Below, piece after piece: positions 42,365-52,243 of a stretch of DNA of 55,598 nt; position 1 is the first letter of the stretch; each line of letters begins with the position of its first letter. This stretch comes from Rhizoclosmatium globosum (lineage: Eukaryota; Chytridiomycota; Chytridiomycetes; Chytridiales; Chytriomycetaceae), in contig MCGO01000239.1 of the NCBI GenBank assembly GCA_002104985.1, forward strand, positions 1 through 55,598, in the 5' to 3' direction. The position numbers were made by a program, and so were the translations under genes. The notes under the pieces are model-generated. The model searched no databases. It was not told where the DNA came from and worked only from the letters and a program-made list of their open reading frames with translations.

Positions 42365-45302
42365 ATGATTTTTAATAGCACAGGAAAAATGGAGAGATTC
42401 TGGCCAATTAGGCGTGCCACAGAGCACCAGAACAATATCTGGATCGGCAGCGATGCAGAGCAGCCTGGACGAGAAGTTATTATGAAGCTGATTGATATTG
42501 AAATGGACGCGGACTATGCTATGAGAAACGACCAAACCAATCTCGAGGCGCAAACACTTCAGAGGCTCAGCGAGCTCAATCCATTCAGAATTGTCAACTT
42601 TATTGCATTCTATCGCAATTCGGAGAACCAGTATGTGCTGGTAATGGAGAAGTGAGTGGTGTCTCTATTTGTCCCAACGCTCACCAGTTTGAAAGGGCTG
42701 CTTGTTCACTCGCCGATGCCCTCCTTCTGCGTCCTCGTTTGATCGAAGATGAAGCTAAAACGGTCATTCGGTGTGTGCTTGAGGCCCTCGTCACTTCGCA
42801 CCAAAAGCTGATTGTGCATCGTGATATCAAACCGGACAACTGCTTCCTGTTCTCTGATAATCTGGCGGATACTAAGCTCGGTGATTTTGGCATATGTGCT
42901 GAAGATAATGGGTTTAATTGCGTGGGTGGCATTAAGGGCACGAAAGGATACATGGTGAGTATTAATGGGCTCACAGGTCATTACTGACATGAACAGGCGC
43001 CGGAAATTCTGAAAAAGCAACAATATGGTCGAAAGGTCGATATTTGGTCAACAGGAGTGCTGGCGTACCAACTCCTGTTTGAGTATCTTCCTTTCCCGGC
43101 GGCACCAGCCAAAACAACCATGAGCATCTTCCAATCCAAGCCCAAGCTTACATTTCCTGATATGATTCCAATTTCTTCGGAGGGTGAGTTGATTCTATGA
43201 CATGTAAAAACCTAAACGTCACCCAAGGCAAGGACTTTATCTCGAAACTCCTGGCTGATGATCCGGATAATCGACCGACTGCTTCAGATGCACTTGCTCA
43301 CCCTTGGCTCTTAATCCCGGTACCATTTCCAGATCCTAACCGAAGATCGTCTCTCTCTCCAACTGCTGTCACTACCAGAGCCATCTCGGCAACTGCAGAA
43401 TATTCCTATACTCCTCCTCAGCCACTTATTCCTGGTGTTCCATCAATACCTCTACGGGTATTAGAAGAAGTCCCACCACAAATGGAGAACACGCATCCAC
43501 TTCATCATCAACTGGAACAGCATAACCTCCAACAACCTCCCACTATTGTTCCTGAACCAGTTCTGGGCCACGAAGGCTGGCTCAAACTCGTCCCCCAGAA
43601 CGGTGACCCAGCTTACTTTTTCCATAAGGAGTCTGGCACCACTCAATGGACTCCACCAACGACTATCCTGCGTCCTGCACCTACTTTAAGTCCACAGAAT
43701 CAAAATCATGTGGTAGAAGAAGATGATGACGAAGACGAGGAAATCCCGCTCACCCGGCGAAAGAAAGGCGTTCAATTCGACAGTCACAAAATTGTCCATG
43801 TCGTCACAAGAAACCAATCCGGAGACAGCTTTGACGCTCAAACTGTTGACCATATCGAAAACGTTTTGGAGACGGAAGGAATGGGAACGACAATTTTGAC
43901 ACCCCCACCGATGACGAATGAGGAAGTGATCACTGGTCGGTTAGAGGCGGAGAAGCAAGCTCAACAAAGTGCTCTTGCCGCTTCGCGGCCTCCGCTTCCT
44001 TTCCCACCCATGCCACCCTCTCAACGTCCTCCCATCCCACTCCCTGTTGCTGTTCTTCGGAGCGACACAATAAGCACAACTACATCTTCGCCAATGACTC
44101 CACTCTCTCGTGAGCTTTCTCTGTGGAGTGCAGAAGACGGTGTGATCAAGGACGTGTCAGACTATAAACTTGTCTCTGAAAACCCTCTAGCACATGTCCA
44201 CAGTGTGAAAGCTGCTATTGTTGAAGACTCTGCAAGTCTCATTTCTGGAAGGGCGGGAAGTGTTTGGGTTGAAGGAGATAATGTTGACGGAAACATTCAA
44301 GGATTGAATAGAGTTCCAACTTCAGGTTGGGTGAATGAGAACCCTTTGTCTCATGTTCATAGTGTTAAGGCGACTGTAGTAAACGATGGTGTGTTGATGA
44401 AGGACGGACGGATTGGAGGGATTCAGGGGCTGGGCAAGTTGAATGAAGAAGCTTTGTTGAGGAAGAAAGTTCGGTCCACTGGAAGCGAGACTTCTGTTAT
44501 TCAAGACGTGTCCAGATTTAAGTCTATGAAAGCGCAAGTTGTCCATAATGACGGCGATGAAGTTGAGGACATCGGCGACGGAGGAAACGTGGAAAATGTG
44601 GAGTATGAAGATGGATTTGTCGTTTGCGATGTACCAGGCTCGTCTGGGGAAGGGTGGAGAATGGTCGCAGTTCCCGCTAACACCGTTTACTACTACAACG
44701 AGACGACTGGAACTGTTCAATGGGCGAGTCCAGTCATTGGCGAAGAGAGCGGTATTCGGGGCAACAGACCTCCCGCGCCACCTGCACCATTGAAACGCGA
44801 AACGAAAGCCAAAAGCTTGCCTAGCGACGAGACAAAACCTTCAACTCCGAAGAGACTTACCAACAGTGCGATAGTAACATCGCCAAAGTCTCCAGGTGTA
44901 TCCAAGTCAAATTTGCAATCTGATAATGAGCGAGTTCCATACTACATGCGCGCTACAGTTGCAAGCAGCAGCTCAAGTCCTCCTCTTGCAAGAACGACTT
45001 CAAAAGGATTGCCAAGTTCTCCAACAATCAAGAAACCATCATCCTTCCCAAGTACAAAACCATCTTCGCCCCGTGTCTCTAAGCCAAGTACCCCTCCATC
45101 TATTCTTAGTTCTGGCCCCGGCCGTGCTCTAAGCGCGAAAAACCAAGTTATGTCACCCACCGAAGACATCGCATCACCTGCGAAAGATGATGTCAAGAAA
45201 TCTCCACTAACTAGTTCAATCAATTCGGTAAAAGCGGCACGAGCTGCATTGGAAGCAAAGATTAAGTCAGTGGGTACTTCTTCAAGTTCCTCCGCTTCAT
45301 GA
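42365..45302 (+). CDS. Protein kinase with two C-terminal WW domains
   Basis: The kinase domain (about the first 320 residues over five exons) has VIMKLIDIEMD (Lys of VAIK), VIVHRDIKPDN-type sequence (HRDIKPDN), GDFGIC (DFG), GTKGYM then APEIL, and VDIWSTGVLAYQLLF, and ends with SDALAHPWLL. The Gly-rich loop is not recognisable, so the N-terminus is divergent. The first intron (44 nt, GTGAGT...GAAAG) follows LVMEK. The large last exon has WW domain 1 (GWLKLVPQNGDPAYFFH, SGTTQWTPP) near 43570-43660 and WW domain 2 (GWRMVAVPANTVYYYN, TGTVQWASP) near 44650-44735. Between them is a repeat, ENPLAHVHSVKAAIVED and ENPLSHVHSVKATVVND. The tail is Ser/Pro-rich. WW domains bind Pro-rich ligands, so substrate recruitment is a reasonable inference. 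ATG 42389 is an alternative start. Confidence 0.8.
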
Positions 45303-45385
45303 AAATAGTAATAAACGATTTATTTGCCATAAACTGCAACAAACACTTCACTGAATAATAACCCACAGATTCACATTTACTCAAA

Positions 45386-47340
45386 TCAATGCTGCGTCCA
45401 CTGAATGGTCTTCAAGTCAATTCCATCCTGAACCATCTCCCATAAGGGACTCATCTCCCTCAATCGTCCAACACGTTCAACAACCCGCTGGACGACGAAG
45501 TCAATCTCTTCAACAGTTGTGAACCGACCGATTCCGAATCGAATTGACGAATGCGCGGTCTCATCATCGGCACCGATTGCACGAAGGACGTATGATGGTT
45601 CGAGGGAGGCAGAGGTACAAGCGGATCCAGAAGACAAGGCAATATCTTTGAGGGCCATGAGAAGGGATTCTCCTTCAACGTATGCAAACGAAAGGTTGAC
45701 ACATCCTGGGTAGGAAGCAACTGGGTCACCGTTTCTGATAACGTGAGTTACTTTTGATGTGATTCCTTCAATGAGACGGTTTGAGAGCATTTTGATTCTT
45801 TTGCTGTCATACTACAAAGTCAATTAGTATACGAACTTCAGGATTGTGGTATGGGAAGGTATTTGAGTATTGTGAAGGTCAGACTCCCTGTGTAATTACA
45901 GAGTCTCGTCATAGAAATGGGAGGAAGTAATGATGCGGTCTACAAAACAGAAGAGAGCGTCCAGCGAAAAGAGTAGAAACTCCTTGCGAGCACTCTCTTA
46001 CCACCTTGCCAACCAGCGAATCGTAATTCCTCGCCACAATCAGAGTCTCCCTGTGTTTGGGTATCATCATTCCTCCAGCCTTTCATTCAAGTTTCTGTTT
46101 GACAATAATCATGTGCTGCTCCAAGATTCTCCCTCTCATCCCTTAAACTTCATTTTCAAGGTTCGTATTTTCAAGGTCCGTTTGAATCATTCAAGATGTT
46201 ATGCTCTTTGTACTCGTCAATGGAAGACGTTTGAGACATACCTCGAGCTCTTCTTGAGCAACGCGACAGGCTTCTCCAAAACCAACACACAGACCCGCAG
46301 GCACAGTTCCACTCCTTAACCCTCTCTCTTGTCCTCCACCCGTAATCAAAGGCTCCAATCTGACTCTTGGTCTTCGTCGAACATACAAAGCACCAATTCC
46401 ACGCGGACCATATACTTTATGACCAGACAGAGACATGAGGTCAATGTTCATATCGTTGACATTGAGTGGAATCTTTCCAAGAGCTTGGGCGGCGTCAGTG
46501 TGGAAAAAGACTTTTTTGCTGCGACAGAGAGCCCCGATTTCGGCGATGGGTTGAATGACTCCGATTTCATTGTTGACGGTCATGATTGAAACGAGGGCTG
46601 TGTCTGGACGGATCGCAGCTTCAAGTTGCTAAGTTGACAAATATGATTAGAAATCATTAGGAGGTAAAGAAACGAGGAGGGTTAATACCTCGAGATCGAT
46701 AAGACCATTTTGCTTGACTGGGAGGTAGGTAACATCAAAGCCTTCATCCTAACATACGTGGTTCAAAAAAAGAGAGAGGGTTGACGAGAGTTAGCCATCT
46801 CAAGGCAAGAGCAAAACAAATGAGAGCTTAAGTACCTGCAAGACTCTGCAAGAGTCCAGCACACACTTGTGCTCCGTTTGCGTGGTGATGATGTGTTTCT
46901 TTGTAGATTTGTAGAAGCGGGCAACACCCTTGATTGCAGTGTTGTTTGCCTCAGTCGCGCCCGAGGTAAAGATGATTTCCTTTGGATCGGCGGCGCCAAT
47001 GAGTTTAGCGATTTGCTGCGATTGGGAGTCAGGTGGTCAGGCAAGGCACGGGCATTACTAAGGCCAAACAAGACGGAACACAACGCACCTCACGCGCAAC
47101 CTCGACAGACTTCTCGGCCTCCCATCCATACTGATGCGTGCGAGAGTGCGGGTTTCCGTGTTCCCAGGTCATCAGCGGAAGCATCGCATCGAGCACGCGC
47201 GGGTCCGTTGGCGACGTCGCCTGCATGTCGAGGTAGATCGGCCGCGTGTTGGCCACGCCGGCTTTGGCGGCTCCAGTGGCGAAGTGGCGAAGTGGGGTGG
47301 TGCGTGGGAGCCGGCGGAGGACGGCGGTGAAGCGATTCAT
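45386..47340 (-). CDS. NFS1: NFS1, mitochondrial cysteine desulfurase
   Basis: NFS1 takes sulfur from cysteine for Fe-S cluster assembly with ISD11, ACP and ISU in the matrix. ATG 47340 begins a typical Arg-rich presequence ([20 protein letters not shown]). The PLP fold is complete: [76 protein letters not shown] (PLP Lys) and [19 protein letters not shown] (catalytic Cys). The C-terminus ends TIQWTQH, the family end that contacts ISU. Introns lie after the first exon, near 46843, 46745-46690, and a long one of about 430 nt (about 45812-46243). Frame is intact throughout, unlike several neighbours. Confidence 0.97.
45812..46243 (-). other. Unusually long intron of NFS1
   Basis: The intron runs from GTATGTCTC after EEELE-coding sequence to TTGACTTTGTAG before YDSKRIK, about 430 nt against a typical 45-60 nt here. 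It holds a short direct repeat (CAGACTCCCTGTGT near 45882 and CAGAGTCTCCCTGTGT near 46041) and a doubled CAAGGTTCGTATTTT/CAAGGTCCGTTTG near 46157-46182. No RNA gene recognised. Confidence 0.6.
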
Positions 47341-47422
47341 TTTGAAAAAAGTGGATTTGAAAAGAATCGATAAGAGAGAGAAAGAAAGATATGCTGCACA
47401 AAACAGATCTTACTTATTTGTT

Positions 47423-50400
47423 TTACTGTTTGGGCCCGACTATAATCAGATTGCGAATGGGTCGCTGTCCAAACTGCAAGTGCACTCCAATACTGACTTC
47501 CTCCACTACTTCTCCCCTCCCCTCATCCAAAATTTCGACATCAACTTCCAACAACTCAACGTCCAGTTCTATCTCGCCCATATCACCCACTTCCTTTCGT
47601 ATCCGTTTCCAGCTTCCCTTTTCAATCATTACAACGGGAATGTCAACTGTTTGCCCGTCCTTACTGCCAATCATACCGACAACTCCTTCCTCGTGATTTA
47701 CAATTCCAACAGCCACAGCTCCTGCTTCCTGAGCGAGTAACGCTTTCTCCTCAAATGTGCATCCACCTCCGCGTCGTACTACAGCCATCTTTCCCTTCAC
47801 ACGCTCTTTCTCCCTCTCCGAATATTCTTTACAACCTCGTCCCATTCCTCCACCCCCAAACAGAGCAACCATCTTCATTGAAACTACTTCGTTACTCCCA
47901 ATCCATTTGCTGAATTTGCTTGCATACACAGGATATTCAACCCACGCCCCATTCTTTCCTCCCACTTTTACACTCTTGCGCATTAATACCCTTAGTGCCT
48001 CTCCACGTCCCTTTCTTCCTTTTTTAAGTTTTTTTTGGGTCTCGGCGGGAAGTAGAAACGATACTCCCGATTGGGAGACTGTCAGTTGGGTGTCTGGTGG
48101 TAGTGTGTATACGTCTCGTTGAGGAAGTGTGGTGAATTTTGTGATGGTGTAATGTGCTGCCGAGGCATCTAATCGGAGAGACAGTTGGGTATTGTGCAGC
48201 GTGTTGAGTCGGTATGATTTCCCATCTCGAGACTGTGCAAATATTTCATAAGTCTCTTCAGTTACACTAAACACGTTACTTACAAGGGAAACAAGTGGAA
48301 CCAATTCTGACTCTGGAGATCCTTGAGGGGCAGACACTCTGCATAAAAAATATGAATGAGTATGCTGATATGGTGGAGGTGGAGTAACGAATTAAAGGAA
48401 ACTCTAGAGGGAAAGTAAATCACCTGAATTTACTTTATTTCCCCCCTAGAGTCTCCCTAGGTTAGGTCCGCTACACATCCAACCAAAAAATGAACTGCCA
48501 ATCAACCATAAATACCCGTGCCATCTTCCACATCACTCCTCTCCCTCCTTTTCTGCTTCATCTTTCCCACCGTCATCACCTACAGCCGCCGTCGCCACCT
48601 CCGTCCTCCTCCTCCCCCGCCGAAGACAACACATCACACACCCAAACAGCCACCTCCACCCTCCCCACACAAACAAATACGCACTCAACACAACAACAAG
48701 CTTCACTGTCTCAAAATCAAATACATACATCACATCGCTTTCTTGGACAAGCTCTGGACTGCCTGGCACCACGAGTGTGTGATTTTGTTTGCAGGTTGTT
48801 GGTTCTTCGAGGAGATTGAAGGATGCGTAGGTGTGGAGGCCGAGCATTTGGTTTATGGCTTGAATTTCAGATATGGGTAGTGGGGCGTGAGTTCCAGTGA
48901 ATGTTGGGAGGTGGTGGTTGAAATGGACAGAAGGTAGCGGGCATGTTAGGGGTCTGATTGGGGGTTTCGAGGGGGATGATGGGGTTGGTTTGTTGCGAGA
49001 TCGAGAAATTGGGTGGATGGGAAGGACGTGGCCTTCCGTTGTGTAAATGAAGTTCGTTTGGTGTTTGTTGAATATGTTTTCTAAAGATTTTTTTTGGTTG
49101 TCAGTTGACAGGTGGAGAAAAGAATTGAGCATACCAGTATCAAAGAGGAGGTACAAGTACTTTAAGGTTTCGGAGAGGAAAAATGATTCCATTCGAGGAT
49201 CCAAGTTCTTGGTTCCAACAGACTGCATAGCTGCAAAACCACATGAGGTTTTTGTTTGAGATTCCAAGTCCTCCAAAATTTGAGCTCCGACTTCAAGATA
49301 GAATGGATTCTTGGTTGCCTATCTCGAATATTAGAAACTTAGTAAACCAAAACTAGTGTTATTACCTGATACAAAAAGTACGTTGACTCAATCAACTCTG
49401 GACGCAAGGGATAGTGTCCAATATTAGCAACTCGCTGCGCGAAATCATAGCGCTCTGGAAACGCCTTAAACTTGTTCCAGATACTCCAAAACACAAAATG
49501 AAGCTTCACCGCTCCATCCACGTCCCCAGCAAGGACTTGAAGCCCAGGCCAAAATGCCGACAAACTATCCACCCAATTCACCACTTGGTTTCCAGAATCC
49601 ATGTCCACATTTTTGTAAAACCAGCCAGGTTCGTCTTTGTTGTAGAGTTGGACGGCCGTGTATGCATCCTGGAAAGTTTTGTGCAGGGTATCATCCCCAA
49701 ATAGAATGTATGATTTGAGAAGGTATTCATAGAAAGAATCAGCGCCAGCTCCGATTCCACTGAGTTTTTGGAGCCAAACACCAGAGGCAGTATCAATCGT
49801 GTTTCCCAGAAGATTGAGTGGTGAACGACGTGACCAAATGTATTCTAAGGAGTGCTTTGCTTTTTTCTAGAGTGTGGAGTAGAGGTTGAGTGGAGGCAAA
49901 GTACTGCTTTTAGTATTACCTCAAAGATTTGGTATCCAGTGTCATTATACAGCCTTGATAAGGCTCCAAACTCCATCAAAAGTGTTCCCGCACCCGCTGT
50001 ACAGGTATCGGAGACTTCCCACGGTAACACTCCCTTCCGTAAATGTACCCGTGGGAAGGGCAGCCCTGTTGTGGTATCAAATGCCGGCAAAAGGCGTTCC
50101 CCCAAGTCTTCCGCCAGCTTTAAAAGTTCTCCATTGTATCCAGGCATGCTTCCATATACTTTTCGGTCACGGCTTGAGATGAGGTGGGAGTCCGTTGAAC
50201 CCAGGAGAGTGTGAAATGGTGTGGAGGCCAAATGGTGAGCTGACACAAGACCCCCTAACATTCGTATTGTCACTTCGAATACTTGCACTCGAGAATCCTT
50301 TTTGATGTAGGTTAGCATTGTCGGTAAGGAATCGACAATATCGAGAGAGGTTGTATTCGCCGGCATCCCAATACAGTGTCAAATCGAGCGTATATATTGT

Positions 50401-50858
50401 GTTCACTTGATCGTATGAGTTCCATCCTCTGCAGCATTGTGCAAGTTCGAACACACCTGATCAAACGAAACCACATCGACGACCTTCCTGACGGCTTCAT
50501 GAAACTCTTGCGGTCCCAAAACAGTATAAATTGCGTCTAATGAGTCGACGAGGGTGACAGAGAAGTTTCCAAGCACATCGTTGATGTTCCAGTTGTTTTG
50601 GTCTGCTCTGTCGACGGAGCGACCAGTGCAGCTGATTGGATTAAGCTCGTCCTACATAGATGGTTCGTTGGTCGAGTAGAATAAGGTAAATAGTGGACAT
50701 ACGAGGGGAAAGGCGTAGTCCATATATCCGTCTAATGCGTGGCGGAACATTGCCTTAGCCCGAGCGACATACGACAGCCGTCTATCGGTGGACATTGCGT
50801 AGGTTAAGGTGCCGAGGAGCAGCAGTAGCGGAAGGTGCCATCCTCTTCGTAAGATCAT
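47423..50858 (-). CDS. EDEM-type GH47 mannosidase-like protein with C-terminal PA domain
   Basis: EDEM/Mnl1 proteins trim or recognise mannose on misfolded glycoproteins for ER-associated degradation. ATG 50858 gives a signal peptide (LPLLLLLGTLTYAMS). The GH47 core follows with the family signature YAFPL then DELNPISCTGR, NINDVLGNFSVTLVDSLDAI, VQVFEVTIRMLGGLVSAH, LPWEVSDTCTAGAGTLLMEFG, IGAGADSFYEYLLKSYI, LRPELIESTYFLYQ, SFFLSETLKYLYLLFD and YTTEGHVLP. The C-terminal part ending at 47423 contains a PA-domain core (VVRRGGGCTFEEKALLAQEA, VNHEEG, IPVVMI), as in EDEM3 and fungal Mnl1-like proteins. The two parts are joined by an intron ending at about 48340; its donor is unclear. Alternatively the GH47 part ends alone at about 48533 with a C-terminal membrane helix and the PA part is a separate gene. 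Confidence 0.82.
48396..48457. repeat. Imperfect inverted repeat (hairpin-forming)
   Basis: GGAAACTCTAGAGGGAAA then GTAAAT pairs with ATTTAC then TTTATTTCCCCCCTAGAGTCTCC around an eight-base loop (CACCTGAA). Arms are about 25-29 bases with a four-base gap and a few mismatches. It lies between the GH47 and PA coding parts, probably in an intron. Confidence 0.7.
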
Positions 50859-50928
50859 TTTGGTTTCCAATGCCAGCAACACAACAAAGGGATCTCCCAA
50901 TCTCCCAATCTGCTTAGATTTACACGTT

Positions 50929-51431
50929 TTATTTACTGGATGCTAGATCCTTCACAATACTTGCAATTGCTCGCAAACCTCTCTCCCTCCTTCGCGTAAT
51001 CGTCCTCGGTGTAACTCTTCAGTGCCAAACTCAGGACCAGTTCGGTTCCAAACGTCCTTCGAAACAACATCGAGAAGATGCGTTGCGTACACATGCACCA
51101 ACGGATCATTCCGGGCGCCCAAAAGAGTCTTGAGCGTCGCCGTTGTTGCGAAGGCGCCTTGGGCTGCCGCGTCATTGTGCTTGTTCTCGCTGCGGTCGTG
51201 TTTCGCCTCGACCTTTGATTCGATTCGAGCAACGTCGGATTCAATGACTCAATAACGAAAAGGACTGACACTCACAATGGTTCCGCCAATGTTTCCACAC
51301 TGCGACACTATCACAAACACTTTCTCATTCGCAAAGTGTGTTACGACAATGTCAGTTGGTATTCCGCAAACATCGATTTGCGACTGGTGTTGCGTTGCGA
51401 TTGGGAAGTTTGGTTCAGAGACAGTAGCCAT
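50929..51431 (-). CDS. PSMG3: Proteasome assembly chaperone 3 (PSMG3/Pba3-like)
   Basis: PSMG3 with PSMG4 promotes alpha-ring assembly of the 20S proteasome. ATG 51431 (MATVSEPNFPIATQHQSQID) leads into VCGIPTDIVVTHFANEKVFV and IVSQCGNIGGTI, which match the family's first two strands (VCGVPTQVVCTAF, VLVTQFGKMGTLV in the human protein). A 63-nt intron (GTGAGT...TCAAAG) joins to VEAKHDRSEN and TLKTLLGARNDPLVHVYATHLL, the family's central motif. Two one-base frame changes are then needed, near 51035 and 50966, giving LVLSLALKS and a last helix ending at TAA 50929. Without them the C-terminus would be truncated. The ATG is about 810 bp from the divergent SMC2 start. Confidence 0.7.
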
Positions 51432-52243
51432 TAGAAGAGAGTTTTTGGTTGGTTGCCAACCTTTGACATTACAACAATCTGGCAACCAAGTTTGGCACAG
51501 ACGTGACGGATGTACTCACAGGCAATGGGAAAGATTCGTTATGATAAAGATTGTTTATTGAGAAATTAATAAGAGTTTCGTTCAGTTTCAGAGTTGAAAT
51601 GAAGGAAACGCAATGTTGTGTGAAGGGGAAGGCTAAAAGATGTTTCAAAAGCTACTATCAGGCTCCATTCGGCTAAGATACGATATGGTGTCAGCGATCT
51701 CATGAAGTTATACTTTATCTGCCCTGCATCAATGACCGACCAGTTTATGGAGAGTAAAACTGGAGGAGATAAGTGAGGGGTTCATGGGTAAGAAGGAGTG
51801 AAGATAGGTTTGGGTAAGTCGACAACGTTTTGATCAATCTCGAAACTCGAAGACAAGTGAGATCAATATTGAACTGCGCAAGATGATAGAACAGAGATAC
51901 TTGAGTTACGTCAGGGGTTATGTCTGAGGACATGGACTGCTGAGGCAACTAGAGGATGAGAGTTTGGGAGGAAAGAAACATGGGGAAAAAAGAAAAGTGA
52001 CCAACTCTCTCATGTGATTGGAAAAAGACCCGACAGTTTTAACTTCCAATCCTCATTCGAAAAAACGTTAGTTCTATGTGATGGTGAGAATACCTGGTAT
52101 AAAAAGTATAGTGTAAGACGGACAAAGTGATTTTGGAACGTGATTTTAGGAATAACAAGATAAAACAGGATATGTGTGCTATTCTCTATTATTATCTGAT
52201 ACTTAGTTGAGCTTTGTTGTGTCCGAAACCAAAGCATCAAAAA
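51432..52243. promoter_or_regulatory. Divergent intergenic region between PSMG3 and SMC2
   Basis: About 810 bases, the longest gene-free stretch here. A small inverted repeat, TTGGTTGCC near 51448 and GGCAACCAA near 51481, lies at the PSMG3 side. Minus-strand frames at 51745-51948 and over the SMC2 start have no protein features. No RNA gene recognised. Confidence 0.4.

Noticed and set aside
42656..42699. Frame shift in the kinase after LVMEK
   Set aside because: A 44-nt intron with GTGAGT donor joins LVMEK to AACSLADALLL in phase.
45930..46319. Plus-strand open frame inside the NFS1 intron
   Set aside because: It runs into the conserved NFS1 exon on the other strand and has low-complexity composition; probably chance.
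51240..51300. In-frame TGA in the PSMG3-like gene after GGTIVSVSPFRY
   Set aside because: A 63-nt GTGAGT...TCAAAG intron removes it in phase.
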